Counted from the first letter of the stretch, positions 10,101-21,287 are shown. The stretch is DNA of 64,000 nucleotides from Gambelia wislizenii (GCA_030847615.1 JAUMIR010000004.1:277535501-277599500), one strand, 5' to 3'. Notes: a model not told the origin generated them from the letters alone. Made by a program: numbers and translations.

Positions 10101-12245
10101 CATCAGAACTATAAATAGATAGATGTGGTATCATACAACTACATTCCACACTGCAATCACAATTACACTGCATTTCTGCATTTACGTATATTAGTGAAAT
10201 GAAAATTTCATTCCTGCCAATTGATCACTGAGACTGTCCTGGACTTCATGAAGAACCACTGTTTGTTGCCTCCACATTTACTGGAAAGTTCTTAAGTATG
10301 GTAATATCTTGATTCCTCTTCTCCAGATAATGGTGGTTTATTTAGTAAATCATATGTATTGAAATAGATCACCAACTGATCTGAACTGAGAAAGGGAGGG
10401 ACAGAGAGAAGGTCAGATTGGACATGTTATGTTTTTCCCTCTTATCTTTTCTTTTACTGTACTTCTAGGTTAAGCTTTTCAAGCTCACTTCCTTCTGCTC
10501 TCTTTCTCTGAGGTCATTTCCTGTTTGTTCCACTCCTTTCAAGAGAGGCAAATGTACATGGTTTCTCTACAATAGCTGCCAGTACACCTGGAACCATAGG
10601 AGCCAGTTTTAGGGATCTTAATAAACCAGTTTAGAACTGTTTTCTTTCTGTTCCATCTTTGAATCAGATAACATGTATGTGGCATTTATTTGTTTGTTTT
10701 TTATTTGGTTTGGTTTTTTGCCTAATTACCATTCTCCAAAATTACTTCTTTTCTTCACTAGTCACAAGGACAGCACTAGGCCACTACTCTTGGCAAGCAA
10801 TAAATATCAAATAATCATAAGAAACCATCTCACACTATGCATATGTACAAACACACATGCATGTGAGCACACACACACACATGAGAGCCTTAGTTATGGG
10901 GGTTTCTGGTGCTCTTTTTTTTAAAGGCACCAATTTTATAAACTGCCACCCTTATATGAGGGCTACATTTGTAGCTTCTGCAGTCTGAACAATCATGACA
11001 TCCATTTGTACAGCCACCTTGTGGAGCTGCTTTTTCATGCAGAGAACACATTCATGACTGTCCAGACAAGCCACATGTCTCACTAAAAAAAAATGGCACA
11101 TACCCAGAAAGAACTGGGTCTGCAGACTATAAATTACATGTCTTTAGAAACTGCATTAGTACCCTCAAGGTCAGGGGTGGAGAATCTTTTATCTTTCCAT
11201 GTTCTTTCCATGTGTCATGCTGGGTGAGGTCTAGAATACCCTCACCCCTGCTCCCACTAGTAAATATTTAGAAGTCCAGGACTGATTTGCTTGATCAACC
11301 AAGACTCCAGCTAGCCCAGCACCCTGTGTCCAGCTGCAGCCAACTGGCTACCTCTAGCAAGCTCATAAGCAGGGCACAAAGGCAGCAACTTTCTTCCATT
11401 GTTTACCATCAGGCCCTGCTACTTGAGATGGGTACTAGGTGTGGTGCCAGGGATGAAGTTTGGGGCAGACTTGTGCGGCCCCATTCAGCTGAGTGAGCAG
11501 AAAAGTTCCTCAGTACAGCAGAAGTGTCTTGACCACATTTTGAAGTAAGAGAAATGGGTTCAAGTTATTACCATTTAAAGAACTTCCCTTCCCTAAATTA
11601 CCTACATCCACCACTGCTCAGGAGCTTACTACATTTGAACACTTTGCTGGGCTGGCTAACAGCCACTAATAGATCCATCTTCAATAAATTTGTCTTAAAA
11701 GCAAACTAATACAGATCATGACATCTTATATCACTGAATTCCAGAAACTACCGAGTTGTTATTGTTAGAAGTACACCCTTTTGACTGTCCTGGATCTGCT
11801 GATAATCAGATACAGAAAAATCCAAAAGAAGTAAAAGCCATACTCTCAGCAATATGGAGAATCTTAGCAAACATTTGTGGATTTGTTTTTAAAGTGCGGT
11901 TGATGCCAAATTACCCTGATGTACTGTCTTGAATTCCTCTTGCCACTATTTATTGTGCCTGCTTTTATTATTTTAATTCCTTTTGATTCTTGCGTCAATC
12001 CAAGTCTAACTGTATTTAAAGCAAACCAGTCATGGAACAATAATGATTATAAGTGCTTTCTTGTTTAGTTCTTCTTTTTCAATCACTGAAGAATTCAGTA
12101 TGACTGTATACATATACAGTATATTTTTGTCCCTGAAGAATGTTTGGAGATGAAGAATAGAGAAAGAATGGGTGCTGCTTTTTCCCTTAATTTTGCCATA
12201 TTGCCTGGATCACAGCCTCACTCAAAGTGAAACAGCCATCTGGTT
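10101..12245. other. no recognised gene
   Basis: Mostly AT-rich, with a short CA tract near 10870 and ordinary unique-looking sequence. The open frames here are short and show no domain. Confidence 0.45.
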
Positions 12246-12255
12246 GCTGTGCATT

Positions 12256-12296
12256 TAAAAAGAAAAAGAAAGGAAAGGAAAGGAAAGGAAAGGGTG
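12256..12296. repeat. (AAAGG)n microsatellite
   Basis: An imperfect start (AAAGAAAAAG) is followed by several GGAAA units. Confidence 0.85.
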
Positions 12297-12833
12297 GTTT
12301 GTCAAACAAAGAAGCTACCTTTTTATTATCCCATAGTATATTTTTTTTTCTTCACATTTCTTTTTTACTCCAGTTTTTCAGCATTACTAGCAAGAACATT
12401 TGCCTGTGCAAAACCCATCAGCATGAATGGTTACAGGTACAAGAACAGTTGCAATGGCTGGGGCTCTTTGGCTTAGAAAACATGAGTCAAGGGAGGAGGG
12501 GCTGGAGGCATATCAAGTGATGAACAGTGTGGATAAGTGAGGACAGAGAGGAATCTTCCTTTTCTTTTATAATACAAGGGATCATCCAGTGAAGCTGAAA
12601 GGTTAAAACCTTGCTTCCTCAGGAGATTTCTCATCCATAAGGTGAAGCTGACTTGATGGTGAAAAACAACAAAGTGTAAGGCAGCCCAGCAACCAATTTA
12701 AAAGGTGAGTTGACTCTTCTGGAGGTTTCCAGTAAGCAACTTGTCCTTTGGGGCCATAAGAAAAATAGTTTGGGGTGTTTAGCTACAGGGCTAAACTTTG
12801 TCCATCTCTGCTATCAAGAGACTGAAGGCAGAG

Positions 12834-13134
12834 AAGATTATCAGACGCGGCAAAAACCACATCAGAAGAACATGACGATAACAGTGAGATTCTCAGATGA
12901 TGATGTCCTTCAGTGTTCTGGGGGCATAGCAGAGGCATGAATAAGGTGTCCCTTTTTATTGACGGCTTAGCCATGTCAATAAAAAAGTGAAGCTTCATCC
13001 ACACCAGTGCTATACCCTGGGAATGGCTGAGGACGTGGGTGTCTGATAATGCTGCCCTTCCTGTTATTGTCATGTTCTTCTGATATGGTTTGGGACGTGG
13101 TTTTTGCCATGTTTCCCAGCTTCTGATAATTTCC
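12834..13134. mobile_element. Harbinger-like MITE, family A short form (A2)
   Basis: The ends GAAGATTATCAGACG and TTCTGATAATTTCC are degraded inverted repeats. Inside are 'ggcaaaaaccacatcagaagaacatgac' and its inverse near 13075-13115. The central hairpin TTATTGACGG...CATGTCAATAA lies at 12957-12981. It is the same subfamily as 28102-28405. Confidence 0.6.
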
Positions 13135-13189
13135 TGAGTGTGTGAGAGACAGAGGGAAACCAGTAAATGCTGGAAGTCTGGCAGATTAA

Positions 13190-13681
13190 AGGGTTTGTCT
13201 ACACTGGCTGCCACACACAATGGTGGCCACACACGCTGGGCTGAAACCGGTGCAACATCGCATTGTTGTCCGCATGGGCCAGCAGGGCTGACACTCCATC
13301 AGCCCTGCTAGCTTGTCTCCCTTTCCCCAGTGCTGCCACTGCGTCACCAGCCAAGCAGCTCCCTGTGAGAACCTGGCCGGCAGTGTCACCTCTGCTAAGG
13401 TCAGAACAGGGCACCCAGACGTGATCAACAAGGAGGTGGTTGCTCTACCCCCTCTTCATTGATCACATGGGAGCCCCATTTCTGCCCTCTTCAGAAGCAA
13501 TCACGTTGGGCAGGCTTTCCACAGCTGCTTGACCAGCAAATCAGTGGTGGCAGGAGCACAGGGAAGAGGATGGATCTCATCGGAGCTCCCTCCTCTTCAC
13601 AAGCAAGAACTCCATGGAAAGCCTGCCCAGCATGCTACCATTTCTGTTGAGGGCAGAAATGGGGCACACATGTGATCAATG
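13190..13681. repeat. GC-rich inverted repeat, probable DNA-element relic
   Basis: It starts with 'gtttgtctacactggctgcc', resembling the GGGCTTGTCTA-type ends seen elsewhere. From 13458, 'tgatcacatgggagcccc' and 'atttctgccctc' are mirrored at 13650-13680. A second inner pair is 'gcaggctttccac' and 'tggaaagcctgc'. No right terminal repeat was identified. Confidence 0.4.
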
Positions 13682-14459
13682 TGGAGGGGGTAGAGTGCCA
13701 TCAGCAGAGGTGCCTGTGTACCAGGCAGGTTTTCCATGGAGCTCCTGAGGAATCCTAAACAGCAAAGCTTCATTCCAGACTGTTTGGTGTGCTAAACAGA
13801 AATATTCTTCTTAGAGAAGGGGCACACACTACAACACTGTGTCGCAGTGGATCCCATACTTCAACGAGATCTTTAGAGTCAATTGGCACAAAGGTTGTGA
13901 CAGAGTAGTGGAATTATTAGCTCAGGATAGTACAAGGATATCTGAATCTCCCTTCCCAAGCCTTGAATCAGATAGGTAAAGAATAAATGTACTATTGTAT
14001 CTCCACCAGTTTAGAAGGCAAACTCTCCTCCTGATTGCCCTAATTGCAAAACTACTGATCAAAATCTAACCTTAATCTCAGAAAGCAGTAATGCATAGGC
14101 TTTCTGCATTCTATTTCTATCTCTCCCTCTTTAAAATTATACTGCAATCTGCTACAGTCATCATCACCTCATCTAAATTGTTCTTAATCATTCCCCCACC
14201 TCCACCAAAGTATTATAAGAGAAAACAAACATGTTGAATTGTTTGGCATTGATTAGATTTCTACACAGAGATCAGAGTTTGGTACATTGCATTTTAAAAG
14301 TAACTGTTTACAATTACTGCCCTGAGGTTCCAAAAGAAGTTGATTACCACCACAGTTACAACTTTAAATTTCCCCATTTCTCAAAAGTAACTAAAATAAT
14401 TACTTTGTAGGCACTTTTTTTAAAAGAAAAAATACCTGTATGCTAGAAGCTGGCCTAAA
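13682..14459. other. no recognised feature
   Basis: Unique-looking AT-rich sequence. No repeat ends or coding signal seen. Confidence 0.4.
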
Positions 14460-14461
14460 TA

Positions 14462-14692
14462 CAGTTGTCCCTCCACAGATTTGGTATCCACGGATTTAAG
14501 TATTAACAGCTTGAAAATATTCCTAAAAAAATAATAATCCAAAAAGCAAAGCTTGATTTTGCCATCTTATATGAAGGACACCATTTTTCTATGCCATTGC
14601 ATATAATGGGACTTGAGTATTCACAGATTTTGGTATCCAGGGGGGGGGGGTGGTCCTGGAACCAAACCGCAGCAAATATGAAGGGACAACTG
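14462..14692. mobile_element. Tigger-like (Tc1/mariner, pogo) MITE, copy 1
   Basis: The ends CAGTTGTCCCTCC and GGGACAACTG are perfect inverses over ten bases, flanked by TA on each side (14460-14461 and 14693-14694). The interior 'ggatttaagtatt...gcttgaaaatatt' is shared with 14909-15136 in opposite orientation. A poly-G run of about 11 occurs at 14640-14650. Confidence 0.75.
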
Positions 14693-14694
14693 TA

Positions 14695-14906
14695 CCCTGG
14701 AGGAATCAGATCCTCCCTGATTGTGGAAGCTAAACAGGGTCAGCCTTGGTTAGTGCTTGGCTGGGAGACCACCAACAAATGCCAGGTGCTGTAGGCTATA
14801 TTTCAGAGGAAGGAACTGGCAAAACTACCTCTGAGTATTCATTGCCTAAGAAAACCCTGTGAAATTCATGCAGTTGCCATAAGTAGACAGGCAACTTGAA
14901 AGCACA
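14695..14906 (+). mobile_element. 5S rRNA-derived SINE, copy 1
   Basis: The head aligns with vertebrate 5S rRNA: 'gtggaagctaaacagggtcag', then 'cttggttagtgcttgg', 'ctgggagacc' and 'aggtgctgtaggct'. The body then reads 'gaattcatg'-type and 'gttgccataagtagacaggc', the Sauria-type LINE-related tail. The internal pol III promoter elements of 5S (box A region, intermediate element and box C) are recognisable but mutated. It fills the gap between two Tigger-like MITEs exactly. Confidence 0.75.
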
Positions 14907-14908
14907 TA

Positions 14909-15136
14909 CAGCTAGCTCTTGGTATTTGCTGTAGTTTAGTTCCAGAACCCACCCCCATGGATACAAAAATCCATGGATGTTCAAATCCCATTGTATGCAA
15001 TGGCATAGTAAAATGGTGTCCCTTATATAAAATGGCAAAATCAAAGTTTGCTTCTTGGGTTTTATTTTTTAATATTTTCAAGCTGTGGATGGTGAAATAC
15101 ATGGATGCCAAATCCATGGTTACAGAGTGCCAACTG
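14909..15136. mobile_element. Tigger-like MITE, copy 2 (inverted)
   Basis: Flanked by TA at 14907-14908 and 15137-15138. The right end reads GAGTGCCAACTG. The interior matches copy 1 on the opposite strand ('cttatataaaatggcaaaatc' against 'gattttgccatcttatatgaag'). The left end has diverged. Confidence 0.7.
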
Positions 15137-15138
15137 TA

Positions 15139-15387
15139 CACACATACACATGCTAGAAACTCCTGCTATAGTACTATTAAAAACACTGTCCTGTCATCAT
15201 CCCGATAGTTGCCTCAACATCTACAACAGAGCATGTGGGAGAGTTTAAATATGAGATGTTTGAGCCATGTAATATTTACTCATCCTTCATCATTTAGTTA
15301 TGCCTTAGTTAAAAATTCATACCTGCATTGCAAAATGTTATGTCATCCCGCATTACATTACAGTTATAGTGTACCATGATTTGTAGT
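15139..15387. other. no recognised feature
   Basis: A short AT-rich interval between the Tigger MITE and the CR1. Confidence 0.4.
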
Positions 15388-15407
15388 GTACCGGCCAAAC
15401 CCAAAGG

Positions 15408-15799
15408 GTGCTCAGCAGTGGCTCCTCTTCGTCTTGGAAAGAGGTGACCAGTGGGGTGCCACAGGGTTCTGTCCTGGGCCCAGTGCTATTCAACATCTTT
15501 ATCAATGACTTGGATGAGGGAATTAGGGGCATACTTATCAAATTTGCAGATGACACTAAATTAGGAGGAGTAGCTAATACCCTAGAGGACAGGATCAAAA
15601 TTCAGAATGCCTGGATAGACTGGAGAGCTGGGCCAAAGCTAACAAAATGAAATTCAATACGGTGAAATGTAAAGTACTGCACTTAGGGCGGAAAAACGAA
15701 ATGCATAGATACATGATGGGGGAGACCTGGCTGAACGAGACTACATGCGAAAGGGATCTAGGAGTCCTAGTAGACCACAAGTTGAAAATGAGTCAACAG
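15408..15799 (+). pseudogene. CR1 reverse transcriptase fragment
   Basis: Contains 'SGVPQGSVLGPVLFNIF' and 'FADDTKLGG', the RT motifs around the catalytic Asp-Asp pair. These are the RT palm motifs used in target-primed reverse transcription. The frame opens at 15408 and breaks near 15650, and the coding sense continues in another frame until the insertion at 15800. The endonuclease and the first half of the RT are missing, so this cannot be functional. Confidence 0.8.
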
Positions 15800-15954
15800 C
15801 TTGTGGGTGCAATTAGCTAACACACATTGGAAACTGCTTAATGCAGTGTAGATGTGTAAATACCTATTGCTTAAAACAATTTGTAAGCCGCTCTGATAGC
15901 CTTGTGGCTGAAGAGCAGGGTATAAATAACTAAATAAATAAAAAATAAAAATAA
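15800..15954 (+). mobile_element. short LINE tail/SINE-like insertion, copy 1
   Basis: About 150 bp from 'cttgtgggtgcaattagc' to 'gggtataaataactaaataaataaa'. It is about 95% identical by eye to 46263-46420. It is inserted inside CR1 and therefore younger than it. The TAAATAA-type tail implies LINE-mediated insertion. Confidence 0.7.
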
Positions 15955-16102
15955 ACAGTTTAATTTAGTTTTAAGGGGTGGGAGGGTAGGATGGGGAAGG
16001 ACTGTTTTAACTTGATGTTGTTTTAATCTTGCTGTAAGCCGCCCCGGTTGCCGAGCAGACGGGCGGGTTAAAAATAAAAAATTATTATTTATTATTATTA
16101 TT
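15955..16102 (+). mobile_element. L2-family 3' end fragment
   Basis: The run 'gtaagccgccccggttgccgag' and then a TTATTATTATT tail is the sense version of the 3' end seen antisense at 23183-23350. It lies inside the CR1 next to the previous insertion. Confidence 0.65.
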
Positions 16103-16125
16103 ATGCGGCAGCTAAAAAGGCCAAT

Positions 16126-16404
16126 GTGATTTTGGGCTGCATCAATAGAAGTATAGTGTCCAGATCAAGGGAAGTCATAGTGCCACTCTATTCTGCCTTG
16201 GTCAGGCCTCATCTAGAGTACTGTGTCAAGTTCTGGGCACCACAATTCAAAAAGGATATTGACAAATTGGAGCGTGTCCAGAGAAGGGCAACTAAAATGG
16301 TGAAAGGTCTGGAAACCATGCCTTATGAGGAAAGACTTAGGGAGCTGGGTATGTTTAGCCTGGAAAAAAAGATGGTTAAGGGGCGATATGATAGCCCTCT
16401 TTAA
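16126..16404 (+). pseudogene. CR1 ORF2 C-terminal segment
   Basis: Reads '[20 protein letters not shown]' and '[14 protein letters not shown]', the conserved post-RT region of CR1 ORF2. The homologous frame is shifted at about 16370 and continues to about 16650 ('SNGCKLQEQR', 'NIRRNFLTVRAV'). It is the downstream half of the RT gene split by the 15800-16102 insertion. Confidence 0.75.
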
Positions 16405-16739
16405 GTATTTGAAGGGGTGTCACATTGAGGATGGAGCAAGCTTGTTTTCTGCTGCTCCAGAGAATAGAACACGGAGCAATGGATGCAAGCTCCAGGAACA
16501 GAGAGTCCACCTCAACATTAGGAGGAACTTTCTGACAGTAAGAGCTGTTCTGCAGTGGAACACACTCCCTTGGAGTATGGTGGGGTCTCCTTCCTTGGAG
16601 GTCTTTAAACAGAGGCTGGATGGCATCTGTCGGGGATGCTTTGATCGTGATTCCTGCATGGCAGGGGGTTGGACTGGATGGCCCTTGTGGTCTCTTCCAA
16701 CTCTACAATTCTATGGTTCTATGATTCTATATTCTAAAA

Positions 16740-18029
16740 AGGAATTAAATGAAAGTAACTAGTTAATTTGTTGCTAGTAACTTCCAGTCTGTGATAGGAA
16801 TGCCAAGCCTTTGCCCCTATGTATTGCCTCACTTGCAGCATGAAACCCTGATATGAAAGGAAGGCTGTGTATCTTTCATTTCTATATGCAAATTATCTGT
16901 TTGATCATGAGCAGTGAAGCCCCCTTGGTTTTCAAAGTCAAAATACAGATTGATATCTCTCCCCTCTTCAGGCGGAAATAAATGTCTGTACTCGCTTTCA
17001 GGGAAACAGTAATTTATGTTTGTACAACTGGGCATTTAAATGGAGACTGTTAAGACTGGAGAACCTCGTTTGTTGCATACGAATGACTGCATGTCCCTGG
17101 ATGGTTATAGCCTTCACAGATTTCACTGGAGCGCCACTGAGAAACCCACGTGGCACTGGCACAGACCCTCATCAGAGAAGTAGACTGGGCAAGCATCTGG
17201 GTGTAACAATAACAACAACAATATGTGACCATTTTAAACTGTATCTCTCAAAGCTGCAGGAAGGGCTAGCACAAGGGTGGGAGGAATGCAAATCCTCCAC
17301 ATGTTGGTGCAGTATAACACTTGTCAGCTCTAGTCAGCATGGCCATTTCAGGGATGATGGGAGCTGTAGTCCTGCAACTTCTGGAAGGCCAAACAGATTT
17401 GCAATCAGAAGCCAGAAGATCTATAGCAGGGGTAGGACATCTTTTGTGTGTGAGGAAATGGATGCACTCCACCTTTGTAGGTATGATGATGTCAGGGACC
17501 ATGGCCCCACCCATAATGTCAAGGTCATAGCCCTACCTCTTAAAATCATCTGGCCTTCAGCAACTCAGAAATCTGTCTGTATTCCATCTTTCCCCATTGG
17601 GGCAGAAATTGATCAGGTGACCACATGGTCTTGGGCCTTGCTCCAGGCTATGCAGCTCACTGATAGCTTCTCCTGCTTTACTTCTGCCCTGCTTGAAGCT
17701 ATGATTCAGCTGTCTACTTTGACTGGATCAGTCAAAGCCTGTTTTGTTCACCACATCCCTGTCCCACAGAGAACAGCACAGGACAGGCAAAACTCTTTGC
17801 ATGTTTGCAGAATTCCTGTTTGATTCTTTTTACCACACCCACTCCCTTCTTGCCTCACTCTGACCTGATCCATTTCTTTCTCTACTCTCTCTATCCTCCA
17901 TTACACCATGTGTTTAATCACAAGCAAGTTGTTTTTAACTAAAGCTACCTTTATGTGTTTTACAAAGAAGACTAAGCTTGTTTCTTTGCTTTGCTAGACC
18001 CAGGGTGAGTAGAGATGGGAACAGTTGTT
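16740..18029. other. no recognised gene; long chance frame
   Basis: A 267-codon frame spans 17020-17823 on the plus strand. It has no recognisable domain, and a dispersed palindromic repeat (17335-17392) runs through it. Composition and lack of an ATG context argue that it is fortuitous. The rest is unique-looking sequence. Confidence 0.45.
17335..17392. repeat. short dispersed 'gggagctgtagtcc' repeat
   Basis: The run 'tttcagggatgatgggagctg' followed by 'tagtcctgcaacttctgg' is a widespread squamate repeat unit. Only one arm is kept. Confidence 0.55.
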
Positions 18030-18760
18030 GTTCAATGTGAAGTCGAAGGCTTTCACGGCCAGCATCCACAGGTTTTCCATGTTTTTTTTCCCCTGGGCTG
18101 TGAGGCCATGCTCTGGAAGAGTTAATTTCTAACGTTTCGCTTGCATGTGTGGCTGGCATCTTCAGAGAATGGTTGGGTAGGAGTGGGGGGTTGTTATATA
18201 CTGTGAGCTGCTGTTGGAGAGGATATGTAAATTTGTGTATTTAAATGGCTAGTTTCTGGAGGAAAATATGCAAGGAGGACTAGTGTCTGTTTGGCTAATG
18301 GTCCATTGTCTGCTGGAAATCACCCTGTCCCTGGGTGGAGTTCATTTGCATGTATTGAGTTTTGATTTTAGTGTTTTTCAAGACTGGTAGCCAGATTTTG
18401 TTTACTTTTAGGGTTTCTTCTTTTCTGTTGAAGTTGTCCAGGTGTTTGTGGATTTCAATAGATTCCCTGTGCATTCTGACATGATACTTGTTGGCGTGGT
18501 CCAGAATTTCAGTGTTTTTAAATAACATTTTGTGTCCAGGTTGGTTTATAACATGTTGTGCTGATGATGATTTTTCTGGCTGGCCCAGTCTGCAGTGTCT
18601 CTCATGTTCCTTGATTCATATTTGCACACGGTGTATAGTGGCCCATATGTAAACTTGTCCACAGCTGCATGGTATGTGGTAAACTCCTGCAGCTGTGAGA
18701 GGGTCTCTTTTGTTTAGCTTCTGCTTTGCCGGTTTGATTACTCTGCTAGAAAAATCCACT
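18030..18760 (-). pseudogene. Penelope-like element GIY-YIG endonuclease and 3' region
   Basis: On the minus strand the frame opens at 18798, reads 'LTAAGVYHIPCSCGQVYIW' and ends in a TGA at 18616. The same frame continues past that stop as 'IKEHERHC', then 'HANKYHVRMHRESIEIHKH' and 'VNKIWLPVL' to 18295. That order is the GIY-YIG endonuclease of Penelope-like retroelements with its C-terminal extension. Two lesions are visible: the conserved Gly after 'VYI' is Trp, and an Arg-type CGA codon has become TGA. Downstream the 3' region with 'cgtttcgcttgcatgtg' extends to about 18040. The reverse transcriptase is absent. The upstream side meets the MITE at 18766. Confidence 0.7.
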
Positions 18761-18765
18761 ACTAT

Positions 18766-19090
18766 GAACTTTTTCAGACACTCTAAACCCCACCCCATGG
18801 AGGTTGGGAGGAGGATGGCGCTGTCCTGCTTCCAGCAGTCGATTTTGCGTGCCCCATCCTCCTTCTGTCCTTTGTTTATTCTCCCTCTGTGCCGAAGCTA
18901 CAAAAAAGGCGCTGCTTTTCTTTGATGGAAGTTTCCATCAATAAAAAGTGGTACCTTTTCCATCACTCCAGCATGGAGGAAGGATGGGAGGAGGATGGGC
19001 CATGCAAAAATTGACCGCCAGAAGCGGGACAGCACTGTCCTCCTCCTGACCTCCATGGTTTTTTTTTTTTTAGAGCGTCTGAAAAAGTTC
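18766..19090. mobile_element. Harbinger-like palindromic MITE, family A (A3)
   Basis: The ends GAACTTTTTCAGAC and GTCTGAAAAAGTTC are perfect 14-base inverses with TAT on both sides (18763-18765 and 19091-19093). The central hairpin TTTGATGGAAGTTTCCATCA lies at 18919-18940. The arms share 'ggaggaggatgg' and 'ccatcctcc'. Confidence 0.8.
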
Positions 19091-19204
19091 TATAGCTCAC
19101 ATTTTTCAACAGCTGTAACTGAGCTACATACCAGCAGGAGGGCCTGCTCAGTCAAAGACATCTTCACCTACACTTTGCCTTGGCAATGAGAGGGGTGGGG
19201 AAAG

Positions 19205-19292
19205 TGTGGCCCTGCTGATAGATCACAACTTCCATCAGCCTTAGCCAACACAACCAACACTGGAGAGCTGCACTTTGGCTACCCCTGCTCTA
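19205..19292. repeat. short dispersed 'ttccatcagccttagcc' repeat
   Basis: The opposite strand of the same reptile repeat as 17335; 'gatcacaacttccatcagcc' is diagnostic. Confidence 0.5.
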
Positions 19293-20119
19293 CACAGAGG
19301 GTATGGGTCAGGCAAAGCACTGAGCCACATAACCTCAAGGAGTAGTCCACAAGATTGTATGGCCCAATCAGGACCTGGCTTTGCTTCCACCATATGTTTC
19401 TCAATCAGGAAAGGCAAAGGGGGGAGGGGGAGAGCAAAGGACCTGAAAGAACAATTTGACCTCAAGGAGCATATGTCAAGTTCATGCAGCCTAGCTGAAA
19501 GTCCTTCTTACCTTTGATTTCTTCATGGCTGAGCTGAAGGAGAGAACAAGGGTGGGAAGATGTGATATGTAGAAGTGGGGTGGTTTTCTGAAACAGTTCA
19601 TGGGTTATATTAGGGAGCCCTGCAGGCTATCTTATACCCATTAGCAAGAGTTCCCCATTAACACATAAGCACAGAGAGTTTCTTTTTAAAGAATAAAACA
19701 TCTATAGTGTAGCATAACCAGCAACTTTTATTGCATGTATCATTGAGTCAAACAAACTAAAGAACCCATAGTTATGCCCACTTGCTTCACAGATAAGCAA
19801 AGGATGTGAATTGGTATAAGTAGCTGCATATTTCACTCCGTTAAATAATTTTGTGGATAGACATTAAATATTTTGAACATGATCCAGAAGAAAATTCTCC
19901 TGTGAAAGTCTTATTACAGTGAGGGCTTGGGAGATCAGACCCTAAGAACTTTTATGATAAATACGATTCATAAAGATACTGTACTCAGCCAGAGTGGACA
20001 TAAAAATCATCTCTGTTAGCAATGGATATATGATATGGGGGCGGGGGAGAAAATTAATCCAACATGCAGGACAAGAAGCAGTGTTCATTTACAGCCCTAT
20101 AAACACCATTGGCTAAAGC
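19293..20119. other. no recognised feature
   Basis: Unique-looking sequence with no element ends or coding signal. Confidence 0.4.
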
Positions 20120-20700
20120 TTTCCCATACCCTGCATAAATTAGAATTTTATTATCGATCTCTGCTTTAAATCCGATTTGAGTCGGCTGAACTTATCCTAA
20201 AGACGACAGGTCTGTTTTTGCTGTTTGGGTGTCCAAAACACCTGCCAGCTGTTTGTCTGCTGAATTAAGGACATCATGTTTTCAATTTCCTTCAATAAAG
20301 CTATGAATCTGGCAATTTGCTGGCCTGCTTCAGCTAAACAGAAAGGACAATTTGAGAAAGATCATAGTTCAGGCTCAGTCAGACGGAAACGATTGAAAAC
20401 AGAGAACTGGCCGCTATGTTTCTCTCCCCCACACACACACTCCCCAATGCAGCTTGCTGTCGCAGTTTGACTGACAAACTGACTTTTTTGAGGTGCTCAT
20501 GCCCATTTCAGTCAGAGTTATTGAAGGTGATTTTGATCTTCTCCACGAGGCCACAGCAGTGGCCATGCCATCTGTCACCTTGATTGCATCGAGGATTCTC
20601 TGGAGAGGGCGCGATGGCTCCTGATCATTTACAGATTGTGCTGCTTTCGCCTCCATAAGGACCACATGCACAGAGCCAGATGGTGAACATACACGCTTAT
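20120..20700. promoter_or_regulatory. candidate conserved non-coding element
   Basis: This 580-bp block is free of recognised repeats, has even base composition, and contains dense E-box-like (CACCTG, CAGCTG) and homeodomain-like (AATTA, TTTATTAT) motifs. That texture resembles vertebrate developmental enhancers. Conservation cannot be tested from one sequence, so this is a guess from composition. Confidence 0.2.
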
Positions 20701-20984
20701 TATAAGTCTTTATCTCTGTGCAGGAAGGAGAGGCACCATTAGATCTCCCTCAGGAACCCCGCTCCTCTCTACCATCATGCAGCTCTTCGGCAAATACAGT
20801 CTTCTTCAGCTGTCATCATCAACCTACCTCTGAAAATTAAAAAAATAAACAATAATTCCATCAGCTGAAGCAAGAGACAGGCGAGCAGTTCTCACACAAA
20901 GCTGTCCCCCACCCACCCTGCTTCACGCTCCTCTCCCCGACTGTCAGCACAAGGTAGAAGCAAGTTTGTTTGCAAATAGATTGC

Positions 20985-21175
20985 ATTAACAGGGGGTTCT
21001 GATTAAATATAAAACAAGGTTATTGGGAGGATTATAGGCTCAGTTGATTAAACGTTGTATGGATCAGAAGAGTCTCTTCTTCATCAATTGCCTGTTATTT
21101 TAAACATCACAAGAGAGGATGAGGAGATTGTTTATTCCAGATAAAAAGTCCTCAACCCCTCCCACAACAAACATT
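20985..21175. promoter_or_regulatory. second candidate conserved non-coding block
   Basis: Repeat-free AT-rich block with 'ctgattaaatataaaac' and 'gttgattaaacgttg'. It lies 300 bp from the preceding candidate. No alignment was available. Confidence 0.15.
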
Positions 21176-21253
21176 GATTATCCTGCTGTATGTAAGCACA
21201 CTATAGTCTCATCTTTAAAAAGTGGAGGTTTCATGTTAGCAAAAACCATGGCA

Positions 21254-21255
<2 letters not shown>

Positions 21256-21284
<29 letters not shown>
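21256..21284. repeat. (GT)n microsatellite
   Basis: About 14 GT units. A second short GT tract follows at 21512-21530. Confidence 0.9.

Positions 21285-21287
<3 letters not shown>

Larger units (their letters stand above)
15388..16735 (+). mobile_element. CR1 LINE, 5'-truncated, interrupted
   Basis: Sense-strand CR1. The reverse transcriptase segment lies at 15400-15800, the C-terminal segment at 16103-16600, and the end is the diagnostic 'ttctatggttctatgattctat' tail. It is truncated at the 5' side in the middle of the RT, as most CR1 copies are. Sequence at 15800-16102 is foreign, because normal CR1 reads directly from 'gagtcaacag' to 'atgcggcagc'. Confidence 0.85.

Noticed and set aside
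12783..13232. 149-codon minus-strand frame
   Set aside because: It spans a palindromic MITE from end to end and has no domain; openness comes from the element, not a gene.
17020..17823. 267-codon open frame on the plus strand
   Set aside because: No recognisable domain, and a dispersed repeat arm runs through it at 17335-17392. The sequence looks like chance openness in moderately GC-rich DNA.
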